A DNA stretch of 64,000 bases from Pseudomonas sp. Leaf58. GTDB lineage: Bacteria; Pseudomonadota; Gammaproteobacteria; Pseudomonadales; Pseudomonadaceae. A model generated the notes under the pieces. It saw nothing but the letters and a program-made list of their open reading frames with translations. It was not told where the DNA came from and did not search any database. Made by a program: the position numbers and the translations under genes. Location: contig NZ_CP032677.1 in the NCBI RefSeq assembly GCF_003627215.1, positions 1,245,501-1,309,500 of the forward strand, given 5' to 3'. The stretch's first letter is position 1. Each line of letters opens with the position of its first letter. This document shows, in pieces, positions 15,526-24,679 of this stretch.

Positions 15526-16533
15526 ATGGCTCTCAGTAAAGAAGTGCCGGAGTTTGACATCGACGATGACGTCCTCCTGATGGAGACGGGCATCGTTTTG
15601 GAAACGGATGTGGTGTCAGACGAACCTGCTGTATCTTCGGTTCGGACGAGGGCCAAGTCAGGCTCTTCACTCAAGCAACACAAGTACATCGATTACAGCC
15701 GGGCGCTCGATGCCACCCAGCTGTATCTCAACGAGATAGGATTCTCGCCTCTGCTTTCGCCGGAAGAGGAAGTGCACTTCGCGCGCCTGTCGCAAAAAGG
15801 CGACCCTGCCGGCCGCAAGCGCATGATCGAAAGCAACCTGCGCCTGGTTGTAAAAATTGCTCGTCGTTACGTCAACCGCGGCCTGTCGCTGCTCGATCTG
15901 ATCGAAGAGGGCAACCTGGGGTTGATCCGTGCGGTCGAGAAGTTTGACCCGGAGCGTGGTTTCCGTTTTTCGACCTATGCGACCTGGTGGATTCGCCAGA
16001 CCATCGAGCGGGCAATCATGAACCAGACCCGCACCATTCGCCTGCCCATCCACGTGGTCAAAGAGCTGAACGTCTACCTGCGCGCGGCGCGTGAGTTGAC
16101 CCAGAAACTGGACCACGAACCCTCGCCAGAAGAAATCGCCACGCTGCTGGAGAAACCAGTCGCTGAGGTCAAGCGCATGCTCGGGCTAAACGAGCGGGTG
16201 TCTTCGGTGGATGTGTCGCTCGGCCCAGATTCGGACAAAACCCTGCTCGACACCCTGACCGATGACCGCCCGACCGATCCGTGCGAACTGTTGCAGGATG
16301 ACGACCTGTCACAGAGCATCGACCAGTGGCTGGGTGAGCTGACTGACAAGCAGCGTGAAGTGGTGGTGCGTCGCTTTGGCCTGCGTGGGCATGAAAGCAG
16401 TACGTTGGAAGATGTTGGCCTGGAAATCGGCCTAACCCGTGAGCGGGTGCGGCAGATACAGGTAGAGGGGCTCAAGCGCTTGCGCGAGATCCTGGAGAAG
16501 AACGGTTTGTCCAGTGAGTCGTTGTTCCAGTAG
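15526..16533 (+). CDS. rpoS: RNA polymerase sigma factor RpoS
   Basis: Alternative sigma-70 family factor for stationary phase and general stress. The 335-residue product has region 1.2 ([20 protein letters not shown]), region 2 ([55 protein letters not shown] region, aromatic melting residues), region 3 and a region 4 helix-turn-helix ([27 protein letters not shown]). It follows nlpD by 108 bp; in relatives the main rpoS promoter lies inside nlpD, and I could not place it here. A terminator follows at 16553. Confidence 0.97.
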   Translation: MALSKEVPEFDIDDDVLLMETGIVLETDVVSDEPAVSSVRTRAKSGSSLKQHKYIDYSRALDATQLYLNEIGFSPLLSPEEEVHFARLSQKGDPAGRKRMIESNLRLVVKIARRYVNRGLSLLDLIEEGNLGLIRAVEKFDPERGFRFSTYATWWIRQTIERAIMNQTRTIRLPIHVVKELNVYLRAARELTQKLDHEPSPEEIATLLEKPVAEVKRMLGLNERVSSVDVSLGPDSDKTLLDTLTDDRPTDPCELLQDDDLSQSIDQWLGELTDKQREVVVRRFGLRGHESSTLEDVGLEIGLTRERVRQIQVEGLKRLREILEKNGLSSESLFQ

Positions 16534-16552
16534 TCAACGCCGGTAAACAGAG

Positions 16553-16578
16553 CGCCCCGATAACCTCGGGGCGTTTTT
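16553..16578 (+). terminator. rpoS: rpoS intrinsic terminator
   Basis: Stem CGCCCCGA (16553-16560) and TCGGGGCG (16566-16573), loop TAACC, then five T (16574-16578), twenty bases after the rpoS stop. Confidence 0.9.
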
Positions 16579-16693
16579 GTATGTGGCGTAAAAAGGCTTT
16601 TCATTGGGTATGGCCGGGCAGGCGCAACGTCCAAAAATATTGATAGGCAGAGCAGCTGTCGAATATGTACCGCGCTACCCCAGTAACATTGCG

Positions 16694-16711
16694 TGTAAGC
16701 CTTTGCTTACT
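16694..16711 (+). promoter_or_regulatory. GacA-type upstream activating site of rsmZ
   Basis: TGTAAG-CCTTTG-CTTACT matches the palindromic consensus TGTAAG-N6-CTTACA, recognised upstream of Gac-controlled small RNA genes, at all but the last base. It lies about 190 bp before the inferred RsmZ 5' end, the distance typical of these sites. The response regulator GacA is not in the window, but its sensor GacS is (35642-38398). Confidence 0.85.
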
Positions 16712-16849
16712 TGTTTTGTAAGCTATCTATGTAAGCGTCAGTAAATCATTGCCGCTTTCATATCCTGCCTTTTTCCAACCCATTGAAATACTTGGCTTAT
16801 TCGCCTGTGTGGAAGTGTGTCCCTCGCAACACCCTGTGAGCTTTCGCGC

Positions 16850-16877
16850 TTGTCCGCCCGGCTCAACCCGCTAGTAT
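16850..16877 (+). promoter_or_regulatory. Putative rsmZ core promoter
   Basis: TTGTCC (16850-16855) and TAGTAT (16872-16877) separated by 16 bases, placed so that transcription would begin at about 16884, where the first RsmZ hairpin starts. Confidence 0.55.
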
Positions 16878-16883
16878 TCGAAC

Positions 16884-17017
16884 TGTGCACAGGGACATGC
16901 ACAGGCTTTCAGGACGAAAGCCAGGGACATCGCAAGAAGCGATTTCATCAGGATGATGTTTGGGACAAGCAGGGACTACGGAAAAAAATGTGGGCGGGTC
17001 AAACCGCCCCTTTTTTT
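16884..17017 (+). ncRNA. rsmZ: RsmZ-type small regulatory RNA
   Basis: Decoy RNA that titrates RsmA/RsmE translational repressors. Seven GGA triplets occur in ~100 bases, several displayed in hairpin loops: GTGCA-CAGGGACA-TGCAC (16885-16902), GGCTTTC-AGGAC-GAAAGCC (16904-16922) and CATC-AGGAT-GATG (16946-16958). A further stem ATCGC/GCGAT (16929-16943) has the loop AAGAA with no GGA. The RNA ends in a terminator GGGCGG/CCGCCC with a T7 tract (16992-17017). The position between rpoS and fdxA is where rsmZ lies in P. aeruginosa and P. putida. The 5' end is inferred from the promoter. Confidence 0.9.
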
Positions 17018-17032
17018 GCCCGCAGAAAAACG

Positions 17033-17057
17033 AAAAAGGCCCCGAGGGGCCTTTTTT
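17033..17057 (-). terminator. fdxA: fdxA terminator (bidirectional)
   Basis: AAAAAGGCCCC (17033-17043) and GGGGCCTTTTT (17046-17056) with a two-base centre; T-runs on both strands. It closes the minus-strand fdxA transcript and can back up the rsmZ terminator. Confidence 0.85.
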
Positions 17058-17071
17058 GTGTCCGGGCGCTA

Positions 17072-17395
17072 TCAGCGCTCCAGCTGTTCGATCTTACCGG
17101 TCTTGCCGTCCCACTCTTCAGCGTCCGGCAGGGCATCCTTACGCTCGGTGATGTTTGGCCAGATTTCCGCCAGTTCAGCGTTCAGCTCGATGAAGTTTTC
17201 CATGCCCGTAGGCACTTCGTCTTCCGAGAAAATGGCTTGCGCTGGGCACTCCGGCTCGCACAGGGCGCAGTCGATGCACTCGTCCGGGTGAATGACCAGG
17301 AAGTTCGGGCCTTCGTAGAAGCAGTCCACCGGACAGACTTCCACGCAGTCGGTGTATTTGCATTTGATGCAGTTGTCGGTGACGACGAAGGTCAT
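17072..17395 (-). CDS. fdxA: 7Fe ferredoxin FdxA
   Basis: Small electron carrier with one [3Fe-4S] and one [4Fe-4S] cluster. The 107 residues carry the cysteine sets [18 protein letters not shown] and [12 protein letters not shown] typical of Azotobacter-type seven-iron ferredoxins, plus the long C-terminal extension (about residues 60-107) of this family. It is a single-gene unit converging on rsmZ; its partner enzyme is not evident from the neighbours. Confidence 0.95.
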   Translation of the reverse strand: MTFVVTDNCIKCKYTDCVEVCPVDCFYEGPNFLVIHPDECIDCALCEPECPAQAIFSEDEVPTGMENFIELNAELAEIWPNITERKDALPDAEEWDGKTGKIEQLER

Positions 17396-17535
17396 TTCTA
17401 GTTCTCTCCTCAGGCAACGGCGGCGGCCCTTCCTCTCAGGGCCGCGCGGTTTACGGGTATTTGGCTGCAGGCCAGGCTAATAACCTGCAGCACCAGCAAA
17501 CCGCGGCGGATTCTACCAGCTTGTAGTGGTCGCCG

Positions 17536-20109
17536 TTATAACAGGTTCTTTAGTTGATATAGCATTTCGATAGCTTGACGCGGGGTCATGTCGTCCAGGT
17601 CCAGCTTGCCCAGCTTGTCGATGGCCGGGTGCGGCAGGCTGGCGAACAGGTCGCTTTGATGCGGGACTTGCGGCTCGTCCTTGGCCTTTTTGGCCGCGGG
17701 CGCTTCATGGGGCAAGCTGGTGGTTTCCAGGCGGCCCAGGTGCTCGCGTGCGCGCAGGATCACTGGCGCCGGCACACCCGCCAACTGCGCCACGGCCAGG
17801 CCGTAGCTTTGGCTGGCAGGCCCAGGCAGCACGTGGTGCAGGAAGACAATACGCTCGTTGTGCTCGGTGGCGTTCAGGTGCACGTTGGCCACCAGCGGTT
17901 CGCTCTCCGGCAGCACGGTTAGTTCAAAGTAGTGCGTGGCGAACAGCGTGTAGGCGCGCAGCTGGGCCAGGCGCTCGGCGGCGGCCCAGGCCAGCGACAG
18001 GCCGTCGAAGGTGCTGGTGCCACGGCCCACTTCGTCCATCAGCACCAGGCTGCGGTCGGTGGCGTTGTGCAGGATATTGGCGGTTTCGCTCATTTCGACC
18101 ATGAAGGTCGAGCGGCCGCCGGCCAAGTCGTCGCTTGAGCCGATGCGGGTGAAGATGCGGTCGACCAGTGACAGCTCGCAACGGCTCGCCGGCACGTAGC
18201 TGCCAATGTGGGCCAGCAGCACGATCAGGGCGGTCTGGCGCATGTAGGTGGACTTACCACCCATGTTCGGGCCGGTAATGATCAGCATGCGCGTGCTGTT
18301 GTCCAGGCTCAGGTCGTTGGCCACGAACGGCGTGGTCAATACCTGTTCTACCACCGGGTGGCGGCCCTGCTCGATGCGTAGGCACGGCTCATCGACAAAG
18401 CGCGGGCAGTTCAAATCGAGGTTCAACGCACGTTCGGCCAGGTTGCTGAGCACGTCCAGTTCGGCCAGGGCGGCGGCGCTGTCCTGCAGCGGTGCCAAGT
18501 GGCTGATCAGGGTTTCGAGCAAGGCGTCGTAGAGCATCTTTTCGCGGGCCAGGGCGCGGCTCTTGGCCGACAATGCCTTGTCCTCGAATGCCTTCAGCTC
18601 GGGAGTGATGAAGCGCTCGGCGCCCTTGAGTGTCTGCCGGCGGATGTAGTCGCCGGGGGCCTGTTCGGCCTGCTTGGTCGGCAGCTCGATGAAGTAGCCG
18701 TGCACGCGGTTGTAGCCCACCTTGAGGTTGGCCAGGCCGGTGCGGGCCTTTTCTCGGGCTTCCAGGTCGATCAGGAACTGGCCGGCGTTCTCGCTGATTG
18801 CCAGCAACTCGTCCAGTTCGTTGTCATAGCCGGCCTTGAGCACGCCGCCATCGCGGATAACCGCCGGCGGGTTGTCGATGATCGCCCGCTCCAGCAGGCT
18901 GGCTAGCTCGGGATAGGTGCCGGTAATGGCGGCCAGGCGCGCCAGGTGCGGCGCCTCCAGTTCGGCCATGGCGTTTTGCAGTTCGGGCAACGCGCCCAAG
19001 GCATCGCGCAGGCGTGCCAAGTCGCGTGGGCGGGCGTTGCGCAGGCCGATACGGGCGAGGATCCGCTCGATATCGCCAATTTCCTTGAGCTGCGGCTGCA
19101 GCTTCTCGAAGCGGTAGCTGTCGAGCAGGCAACTGATGGAGGACTGGCGTGCCTGCAGCACCTTGAGGTCGCGCAACGGACGGTTCAACCAGCGGGTCAG
19201 CAGGCGGCTGGCCATGGCGGTCTGGCAGCGGTCGATCACCGACTGCAGGGTGTTATCACGGCCACCGGCCAGGTTGATGTCCAGTTCCAGGTTGCGGCGG
19301 CTGGCGCCGTCGAGGATGACCGTGTCGTCCAAGCGCTCGTGGCGCAGGCTGCGCAGGTGCGGCAGGGCGGTGCGCTGGGTTTCCTTGGCGTAGGTCAGCA
19401 GGCAGCCGGCGGCGCCGATGGCCAAGGTCAGCTTGTCGCAGCCAAAACCCTTGAGGTCCTTGGTTGCGAACTGCTGGCACAGGGCCTTGCGCGCGGAGTC
19501 GCGGTCGAAGTCCCAGGGCGCACGGCGGCGGGCGCCGGGGCGTTTTTCGGCGGGCAGGTCGCGCGGCCAGTCATCGGGGATCAACAGCTCCACCGGATTG
19601 AGGCGGTCGAGTTCGGCCAGCAGGTTTTCCCAGCCCTTGATTTCCTGCACGCTGAAGTTGCCGCTGGTGATGTCCAGCACAGCCAGGCCGAACAGGCGCT
19701 CGTCACCGAGCAGCGCGGCGATCAGGTTGTCGCGGCGCTCGTCGAGCAGAGCCTCGTCGCTGACCGTGCCAGGGGTAATAATGCGCACCACCTGGCGTTC
19801 AACCGGGCCCTTGCTGGTGGCCGGGTCGCCAATCTGCTCGCAGATCACCACCGATTCGCCGAGCTTGACTAGCTTGGCCAGGTAGCCTTCCAGCGAATGG
19901 AAAGGAATTCCGCACATGGGGATGGACTGACCGGCCGACTGACCGCGGGCGGTCAGGGTGATATCCAGCAGTTTCGCGGCCTTCTTCGCATCTTCGTAGA
20001 AGATCTCGTAGAAGTCGCCCATGCGGTAGAACATCAGCTGGTCCGGGTGCTGGCTTTTCAGCTTCCAGTACTGCTGCATCATCGGTGTGTGTGCGGAGAG
20101 ATCAGACAT
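17536..20109 (-). CDS. mutS: DNA mismatch repair protein MutS
   Basis: Recognises base mismatches and small loops and starts methyl-independent mismatch repair with MutL. The 857 residues include the mismatch-wedge motif GDFYEIF (Phe33, Glu35), the Walker A motif [12 protein letters not shown] in the C-terminal ATPase, the [15 protein letters not shown]alker B region, and near the C-terminus QSDLF, a beta-clamp-binding motif. It is on the minus strand, converging with nothing but leading toward fdxA. No mutH or dam gene is present here. Confidence 0.98.
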   Translation of the reverse strand: MSDLSAHTPMMQQYWKLKSQHPDQLMFYRMGDFYEIFYEDAKKAAKLLDITLTARGQSAGQSIPMCGIPFHSLEGYLAKLVKLGESVVICEQIGDPATSKGPVERQVVRIITPGTVSDEALLDERRDNLIAALLGDERLFGLAVLDITSGNFSVQEIKGWENLLAELDRLNPVELLIPDDWPRDLPAEKRPGARRRAPWDFDRDSARKALCQQFATKDLKGFGCDKLTLAIGAAGCLLTYAKETQRTALPHLRSLRHERLDDTVILDGASRRNLELDINLAGGRDNTLQSVIDRCQTAMASRLLTRWLNRPLRDLKVLQARQSSISCLLDSYRFEKLQPQLKEIGDIERILARIGLRNARPRDLARLRDALGALPELQNAMAELEAPHLARLAAITGTYPELASLLERAIIDNPPAVIRDGGVLKAGYDNELDELLAISENAGQFLIDLEAREKARTGLANLKVGYNRVHGYFIELPTKQAEQAPGDYIRRQTLKGAERFITPELKAFEDKALSAKSRALAREKMLYDALLETLISHLAPLQDSAAALAELDVLSNLAERALNLDLNCPRFVDEPCLRIEQGRHPVVEQVLTTPFVANDLSLDNSTRMLIITGPNMGGKSTYMRQTALIVLLAHIGSYVPASRCELSLVDRIFTRIGSSDDLAGGRSTFMVEMSETANILHNATDRSLVLMDEVGRGTSTFDGLSLAWAAAERLAQLRAYTLFATHYFELTVLPESEPLVANVHLNATEHNERIVFLHHVLPGPASQSYGLAVAQLAGVPAPVILRAREHLGRLETTSLPHEAPAAKKAKDEPQVPHQSDLFASLPHPAIDKLGKLDLDDMTPRQAIEMLYQLKNLL

Positions 20110-20261
20110 TCAGGGCCTTACAGCGGGTGATCTGGTTGGCGATGGTAAACCGGTAATGGTACAGGCTTTTTTGTTGCGTTGCAGGCGCTTGGGTTGGGGC
20201 GATGCACACTAGAAGGCTGCCGGGATGATAGGGTGACTACCTAGCCTCCAAGGAGCCCGAC
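20110..20261. other. mutS-cinA divergent intergenic region, no insertion
   Basis: A 152-bp gap that holds only the two promoters. In several fluorescent pseudomonads this interval contains phage-tail-like bacteriocin (tailocin) or prophage clusters; none is present. I see no obvious leftover att-like direct repeat. Confidence 0.6.
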
Positions 20262-20744
20262 ATGGACCCGATCACCACGCTCTCCACCCGCCTGGGTGAA
20301 CACCTGCGTCGCTTCAATGCGCAGGTGACCACCGCCGAATCCTGCACCGGCGGTGGTATTGCCGAAGCCATTACCCGCGTGCCTGGCAGCTCGGCCTGGT
20401 TCGAGGCCGGTTACGTAACGTATTCAAACACCCAGAAAACCCGCCAGTTGGGGGTGCCCGCGGCGTTGTTCGGCCAAGTGGGGGCGGTCAGCCAGGAAGT
20501 GGTCGAAGCCATGGTCCGCGGCGCTCAGGCCGCCAGCGGTGCGCGCTTTGCGGTGGCAGTGAGCGGCGTAGCCGGGCCGGACGGTGGTTCGCCTGCCAAG
20601 CCAGTGGGTACCGTGTGGCTGGCCTGGGGTGACGGCAACCAGGTGTTCAGCGAGCGCCGCCAGTTCGACGGCGACCGCGAGGCGGTGCGCCGACAAACGG
20701 TGATCGCTGCGTTAGACGGCTTGTTACAGCTTGGGGCCGAGTAA
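20262..20744 (+). CDS. cinA: CinA-family nicotinamide-nucleotide amidohydrolase
   Basis: Deamidates nicotinamide mononucleotide to nicotinate mononucleotide in the NAD recycling route (PncC activity). At 160 residues it is the stand-alone C-terminal CinA domain, without the N-terminal COG1058 domain of long CinA proteins. Family segments are [23 protein letters not shown] and [21 protein letters not shown]. It lies directly upstream of recA, as in many gammaproteobacteria, but recA has its own LexA-controlled promoter. Confidence 0.93.
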   Translation: MDPITTLSTRLGEHLRRFNAQVTTAESCTGGGIAEAITRVPGSSAWFEAGYVTYSNTQKTRQLGVPAALFGQVGAVSQEVVEAMVRGAQAASGARFAVAVSGVAGPDGGSPAKPVGTVWLAWGDGNQVFSERRQFDGDREAVRRQTVIAALDGLLQLGAE

Positions 20745-20788
20745 ATCGACGACAGGGGTTTGCGTGGGCGCCTGCCTGTGGAATAATA

Positions 20789-20804
20789 CTGGCTACTTAT
20801 ACAG
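20789..20804 (+). promoter_or_regulatory. recA: LexA (SOS) box of recA
   Basis: CTGGCTACTTATACAG fits the LexA operator pattern CTG-N10-CAG, with the AT-rich centre and good right half. It lies just after a plausible promoter (TTGCGT 20760-20765 and TAATAC 20784-20789) and 44 bp before the recA ATG, so LexA would block transcription start. Confidence 0.85.
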
Positions 20805-20847
20805 GTATTCCGGCCGTCAGGGCCACGTCGAACACGTGAGGATTTCA

Positions 20848-21915
20848 ATGGACGACAACAAGAAGCGCGCCTTGGCTGCGGCCCTGGGTCAGATCGAACG
20901 CCAATTCGGTAAAGGCGCGGTCATGCGCATGGGTGACCAGGAGCGTCAAGGCATTCCGGCTATTTCCACCGGCTCCCTTGGCCTGGATATCGCCCTTGGT
21001 ATCGGCGGCTTGCCAAAAGGCCGTATCGTCGAGATCTACGGCCCGGAATCGTCGGGTAAAACCACGCTGACCCTGTCGGTCATCGCCGAAGCCCAGAAGA
21101 ACGGTGCTACTTGCGCCTTCGTCGACGCCGAACACGCCCTCGACCCAGAGTACGCCGGCAAGCTGGGCGTCAACGTCGACGACCTGCTGGTTTCGCAGCC
21201 GGACACCGGTGAACAGGCCCTGGAAATCACCGACATGCTGGTGCGTTCCAACGCCGTCGACGTGATCATCGTCGACTCCGTGGCCGCGCTGGTGCCCAAG
21301 GCCGAGATCGAAGGCGAGATGGGTGACATGCACGTGGGTCTGCAGGCTCGCCTGATGTCCCAGGCGCTGCGCAAAATCACCGGTAACATCAAGAATGCCA
21401 ACTGCCTGGTTATCTTCATTAACCAGATCCGCATGAAGATCGGTGTGATGTTTGGCAGCCCGGAGACCACCACCGGTGGTAACGCCCTGAAGTTCTACGC
21501 CTCGGTGCGTCTGGACATCCGCCGTACCGGCGCGGTCAAGGAAGGCGACGAGGTGGTCGGCAGCGAAACCCGCGTCAAAATCGTCAAGAACAAGGTATCG
21601 CCTCCGTTCCGTCAGGCTGAGTTCCAGATTCTTTACGGCAAGGGTATCTACCGTAACGGCGAGATCATCGACCTGGGTGTATCCCAGGGTCTGGTCGAGA
21701 AGTCGGGTGCCTGGTACGCCTATCAGGGCAACAAGATCGGTCAAGGTAAAGCTAACGCTGCCAAGTACCTGGCGGAGAACCCGGCGATTGGTGCCGAAAT
21801 CGAGAAGCAGATTCGTGAGAAGCTGCTGAAAGCAGGTGCTGCTGCTGAAGCCAGCAAAGCTGCTGCTGCCGAAGCTGATGCCGACGACATGGCTGACGCT
21901 GACGCCGGTTATTGA
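20848..21915 (+). CDS. recA: Recombinase RecA
   Basis: Forms ATP-dependent filaments on single-stranded DNA for homologous recombination, and triggers LexA self-cleavage. The 355-residue protein has Walker A GPESSGKT (65-72), VDSVAAL Walker B and the L2 loop region [21 protein letters not shown]. The acidic C-terminus (…[14 protein letters not shown]) is typical. The ATG at 20848 follows GAGG (20838-20841). recX follows after 19 bp and presumably shares the SOS-induced transcript. Confidence 0.98.
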   Translation: MDDNKKRALAAALGQIERQFGKGAVMRMGDQERQGIPAISTGSLGLDIALGIGGLPKGRIVEIYGPESSGKTTLTLSVIAEAQKNGATCAFVDAEHALDPEYAGKLGVNVDDLLVSQPDTGEQALEITDMLVRSNAVDVIIVDSVAALVPKAEIEGEMGDMHVGLQARLMSQALRKITGNIKNANCLVIFINQIRMKIGVMFGSPETTTGGNALKFYASVRLDIRRTGAVKEGDEVVGSETRVKIVKNKVSPPFRQAEFQILYGKGIYRNGEIIDLGVSQGLVEKSGAWYAYQGNKIGQGKANAAKYLAENPAIGAEIEKQIREKLLKAGAAAEASKAAAAEADADDMADADAGY

Positions 21916-21934
21916 TTGCGCGGTAGATAGCTGA

Positions 21935-22405
21935 ATGTCCGCCGTACTCGACACCCCCGTCGCCATCCGGCGGACAGCCATGGACCTGCTCGCGCGACGC
22001 GAGCACGGTCGCGTCGAGCTGACGCGCAAATTGCGTCAGCGCGGCGCTTCGGACGAGCTGATCGAGCCTGAGCTCGACCGGCTCGCCGAAGAAGGGCTGC
22101 TTAGTGAAGCCCGCTACCTCGAAAGCTTCATTCGCTACCGTTCCAGTTCCGGCTATGGCCCTTTGCGTATCCGCGAGGAGTTAGGCCAGCGCGGTTTGGC
22201 GCGTGCTGATATCGAGCAGGCGTTACGCGACAGCGATGTCGATTGGGGTGAGCGTATGGGGGAGGTGTGGCAGCGCAAATTTGCCGGGCAGCGCCCCCTC
22301 GACCCCCGCAGCCGCGCCCAACAGACCCGCTTTCTGGCTTACCGGGGTTTCCCCATGGATATGATCGGCCGCCTGCTCAGCGGGCGTGAGCTCGACGATT
22401 ACTGA
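21935..22405 (+). CDS. recX: Recombination regulatory protein RecX
   Basis: Binds RecA filaments and limits their extension and coprotease activity. The 156-residue product consists of RecX three-helix repeats, e.g. [22 protein letters not shown] and [36 protein letters not shown]. The position 19 bp after recA is the norm. It is followed by a REP pair. Confidence 0.95.
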   Translation: MSAVLDTPVAIRRTAMDLLARREHGRVELTRKLRQRGASDELIEPELDRLAEEGLLSEARYLESFIRYRSSSGYGPLRIREELGQRGLARADIEQALRDSDVDWGERMGEVWQRKFAGQRPLDPRSRAQQTRFLAYRGFPMDMIGRLLSGRELDDY

Positions 22406-22438
22406 CTCCCGAACCAATCTTAAACCGCGCAAATCCTT

Positions 22439-22521
22439 GTAGGAGCGGGCTTGCCCGCGAACACCGGCGCAGCGGGTGCCAGGCACCGTCGGATGTTTCG
22501 CGGGCAAGCCCGCTCCCGCAG
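22439..22521. repeat. Inverted REP pair between recX and LOG-family gene
   Basis: REP copies at 22439-22470 (core GCGGGCTTGCCCGC) and 22494-22521 (core GCGGGCAAGCCCGC) face each other across a ~24-bp loop, between converging genes. Confidence 0.8.
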
Positions 22522-22538
22522 TGCCAATGGCACAGGTA

Positions 22539-23657
22539 TCAACTGACCTTCAACGCATCCCTGGCCCGCTGCGTGGTATGCATGGGCTGCGGTTTGGCCC
22601 AGTTCTCCGGCAGGTTGATAAAGTCGACCAGCTCACGCAAGCGCCCCTGGTCGCGGCCATTAAAGGCAAATGACAAACGCGTCAGGTGGCTGAATTTGCC
22701 CACCTCGTGTTCGGCGCTGCTATCCGCTTGTTGGTGATACTTGCCACTCAGGCGCAAGTCGGCAAAGCCTTCCTGGATGTCATACAGCGCCGCCTCGCTA
22801 AGCGGGTGGAGCATGCGGATCACGAACTGGCTCTTCAGCCAGCGGCTGGAGTGATAGTTGCTGTAGAACTGGTTAATTTCCTCCACGGCTTCATCGGCGC
22901 TGTACACCAAGCGTAACAGCTTCAGGTCGCTGGGCAGGATGTAGCGGTTTTCTTCCAGCTGGCGGCTGATGAAGTCCAGGCAGTCGCGCCAAAAGCTTCC
23001 GCCCGGCGAATCGAGCAGCACCACCGGTACCAGCGGGCTCTTGCCGGTCTGGATCAGGGTCAGCACCTCCAGTGCTTCATCCAGGGTGCCGAAGCCGCCT
23101 GGGCACAGTACCAAGGCATCGGCTTCCTTGACGAAAAACAGCTTGCGGATGAAGAAGAAATGGAACGGCAGCAGCTTGTCGGTACCGCCCACTGTGGGGT
23201 TGGCGTGTTGCTCGAAAGGGAGGGTGATATTGAAACCCAGGCTGTGGTCGCTGCCAGCGCCTTCATGGGCGGCGGCCATGATGCCGCCCCCGGCACCGGT
23301 GATGACCATCAGGTCGGAACGCGCCAGGGTAGCTCCAAGCTCTCGTGCCAGGGCGTACATCGGGTGTTCCAGTGGGGTGCGTGCCGAGCCGAACACGGTC
23401 ACCTTGCGTCGGCCCTTGTAGCGCTCCAGGGTTCGGAACGATTGGTCGAGTTCGCGCAGGGCCTGCAGGGTGATCTTGGCGCTCCAACGGTCGGTGTCGT
23501 CATGGGCCATGCGCAGGATGGTCAGCATCATGTCGCGGTACAGCGGCAGGTTGGGGCTGTTTGGCGCCACCAATTGTAATTGTGCGTCGATGTTGCTCAG
23601 GTCGATGTTGTTATCGCGGAAGTGGCTGAACAGCAGGTCATTCGATTGGTAAGGCAT
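22539..23657 (-). CDS. LOG/TIGR00730-family Rossmann protein, putative nucleotide 5'-monophosphate nucleosidase
   Basis: A 372-residue protein whose middle (about 95-270) has the lysine-decarboxylase-like (LOG) fold signatures: GSARTP, TGAGGGIMAAAHEGA and the hallmark CPGGFGTLDEALEV (PGGxGTxxE). Members cleave ribose 5-phosphate from nucleoside monophosphates or cytokinin precursors; despite old annotations they are not lysine decarboxylases. The extra N- and C-terminal regions make it longer than the ~190-residue minimal form, closer to PpnN-like proteins. The substrate cannot be read from sequence. Confidence 0.8.
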   Translation of the reverse strand: MPYQSNDLLFSHFRDNNIDLSNIDAQLQLVAPNSPNLPLYRDMMLTILRMAHDDTDRWSAKITLQALRELDQSFRTLERYKGRRKVTVFGSARTPLEHPMYALARELGATLARSDLMVITGAGGGIMAAAHEGAGSDHSLGFNITLPFEQHANPTVGGTDKLLPFHFFFIRKLFFVKEADALVLCPGGFGTLDEALEVLTLIQTGKSPLVPVVLLDSPGGSFWRDCLDFISRQLEENRYILPSDLKLLRLVYSADEAVEEINQFYSNYHSSRWLKSQFVIRMLHPLSEAALYDIQEGFADLRLSGKYHQQADSSAEHEVGKFSHLTRLSFAFNGRDQGRLRELVDFINLPENWAKPQPMHTTQRARDALKVS

Positions 23658-23817
23658 GCAACGTCTCCTTCTGCATCAATACCTATGACCTCAATCTAGA
23701 CCCTCGCGCGCGATTGTGCCGGGGCGTTTCGCAGCGCCGCTCGTCGGCACATAGCCACGGGCGATGCGGGTTTGGTTAACTGGAGAAGCGAAACGTGTCG
23801 ATGCAGGAGGTGGCGGT

Positions 23818-24027
23818 ATGCATCGCTTGATCATCGAGGTGGACCGGCAGCTATACCAGCAGCTGGAAAATGCGGCCCAGGTGCATCACCTGAGCCTTGA
23901 GGCCGAGTGCCGACGCCGGTTATCGGGGCTGGAGTGCCAGTCGCGCTACTTGCAGGCGCTGCTGGCAGAGATGCGTGCCGATGCTGCTGAAGGGCGCTGG
24001 TGCACCCGGGAGGACGAAAAGGTCTAG
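23818..24027 (+). CDS. Small ribbon-helix-helix-like protein
   Basis: A 69-residue product starting at ATG 23818, seven bases after GGAGG. The N-terminal pattern (HRLIIEVDRQLYQQLENAA, then LSLEAECRRRL) has the strand-helix-helix spacing of Arc/FitA-type DNA-binding antitoxins. No toxin-like PIN or RelE gene is next to it, so if it is an antitoxin-type protein it is solitary. The stop is followed by the convergent QSregVF-like gene. Function unknown. Confidence 0.6.
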   Translation: MHRLIIEVDRQLYQQLENAAQVHHLSLEAECRRRLSGLECQSRYLQALLAEMRADAAEGRWCTREDEKV

Positions 24028-24043
24028 CGATTGAGCGCTACCG

Positions 24044-24463
24044 TTACTTCTTCTTGTTACCGGCCATGCAGCTGGCTTTGTCGAAAGCCTGGTCCATGAT
24101 CGGCTGGTTGGTCTTGTACACCGTGAAGCGGTAGACCATGACCGCGCCTTTGGACATCAGGTTGCGAAAGCCGGCGTTGCGGCACACGCTGTCACCCAGT
24201 TGGCTGCGTACTTGTGCGGGGTTGGCCTGCATACGCTCGGCGTGCTCTTGGCGCACGCTCAGGTGGTTGACCAAGGCCTTGCCTTCCACGGTGTACCCTT
24301 GGTCGAGGATATCCTCGTTGATGGCGCGCGGGGTGCCGACACTGCTCTCTTTGGCGACCTTCTGCAGCATGTTGTTGAGGTCGTAATCCTGCTTTGAAGC
24401 CGCCTGGGCTGCCAGGGGCAGGGCGAGCAGCAGGCTCAGGGTCGGGACGATAAGGCGCAGCAT
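24044..24463 (-). CDS. Secreted QSregVF-like protein (PA3611 family)
   Basis: A 139-residue exported protein: signal peptide MLRLIVPTLSLLLALPLAAQA cleaved near residue 21, then a mature domain with two cysteines (VCRNAGF and SCMAG) likely forming a disulfide, and a Lys-rich end. It resembles the P. aeruginosa protein PA3611, named a quorum-sensing-regulated virulence factor from expression data; its biochemical role is unknown. The start at 24463 has GGAGAG upstream; the frame remains open further but without a signal sequence. Confidence 0.75.
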   Translation of the reverse strand: MLRLIVPTLSLLLALPLAAQAASKQDYDLNNMLQKVAKESSVGTPRAINEDILDQGYTVEGKALVNHLSVRQEHAERMQANPAQVRSQLGDSVCRNAGFRNLMSKGAVMVYRFTVYKTNQPIMDQAFDKASCMAGNKKK

Positions 24464-24679
24464 GAATCTCTCCTGGTTCGATGACTGGCGCTTTGACAGG
24501 CGCGGGTCGACGGTGTTCCGTGAAAATCGCGGGCGCGAGATTCGGGCACGGTAAACGTCGATTATAAGGACCGCCTTGCCACCTGCACAGCAATTGCCCC
24601 CTGTTCTGGTAGACTGGCGCCCTTGTTTTCTCCGAGTCATCCTTGTGTGCATTCCCAACCTGTTCAGAGGCCTGCCGGC

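Noticed and set aside
18946..19872. 308-codon plus-strand frame in mutS
   Set aside because: Antisense shadow of mutS with Gln/Ala/Val-rich low-complexity product.
20110..20261. Remnant phage attachment site
   Set aside because: No direct repeat or integrase fragment seen.
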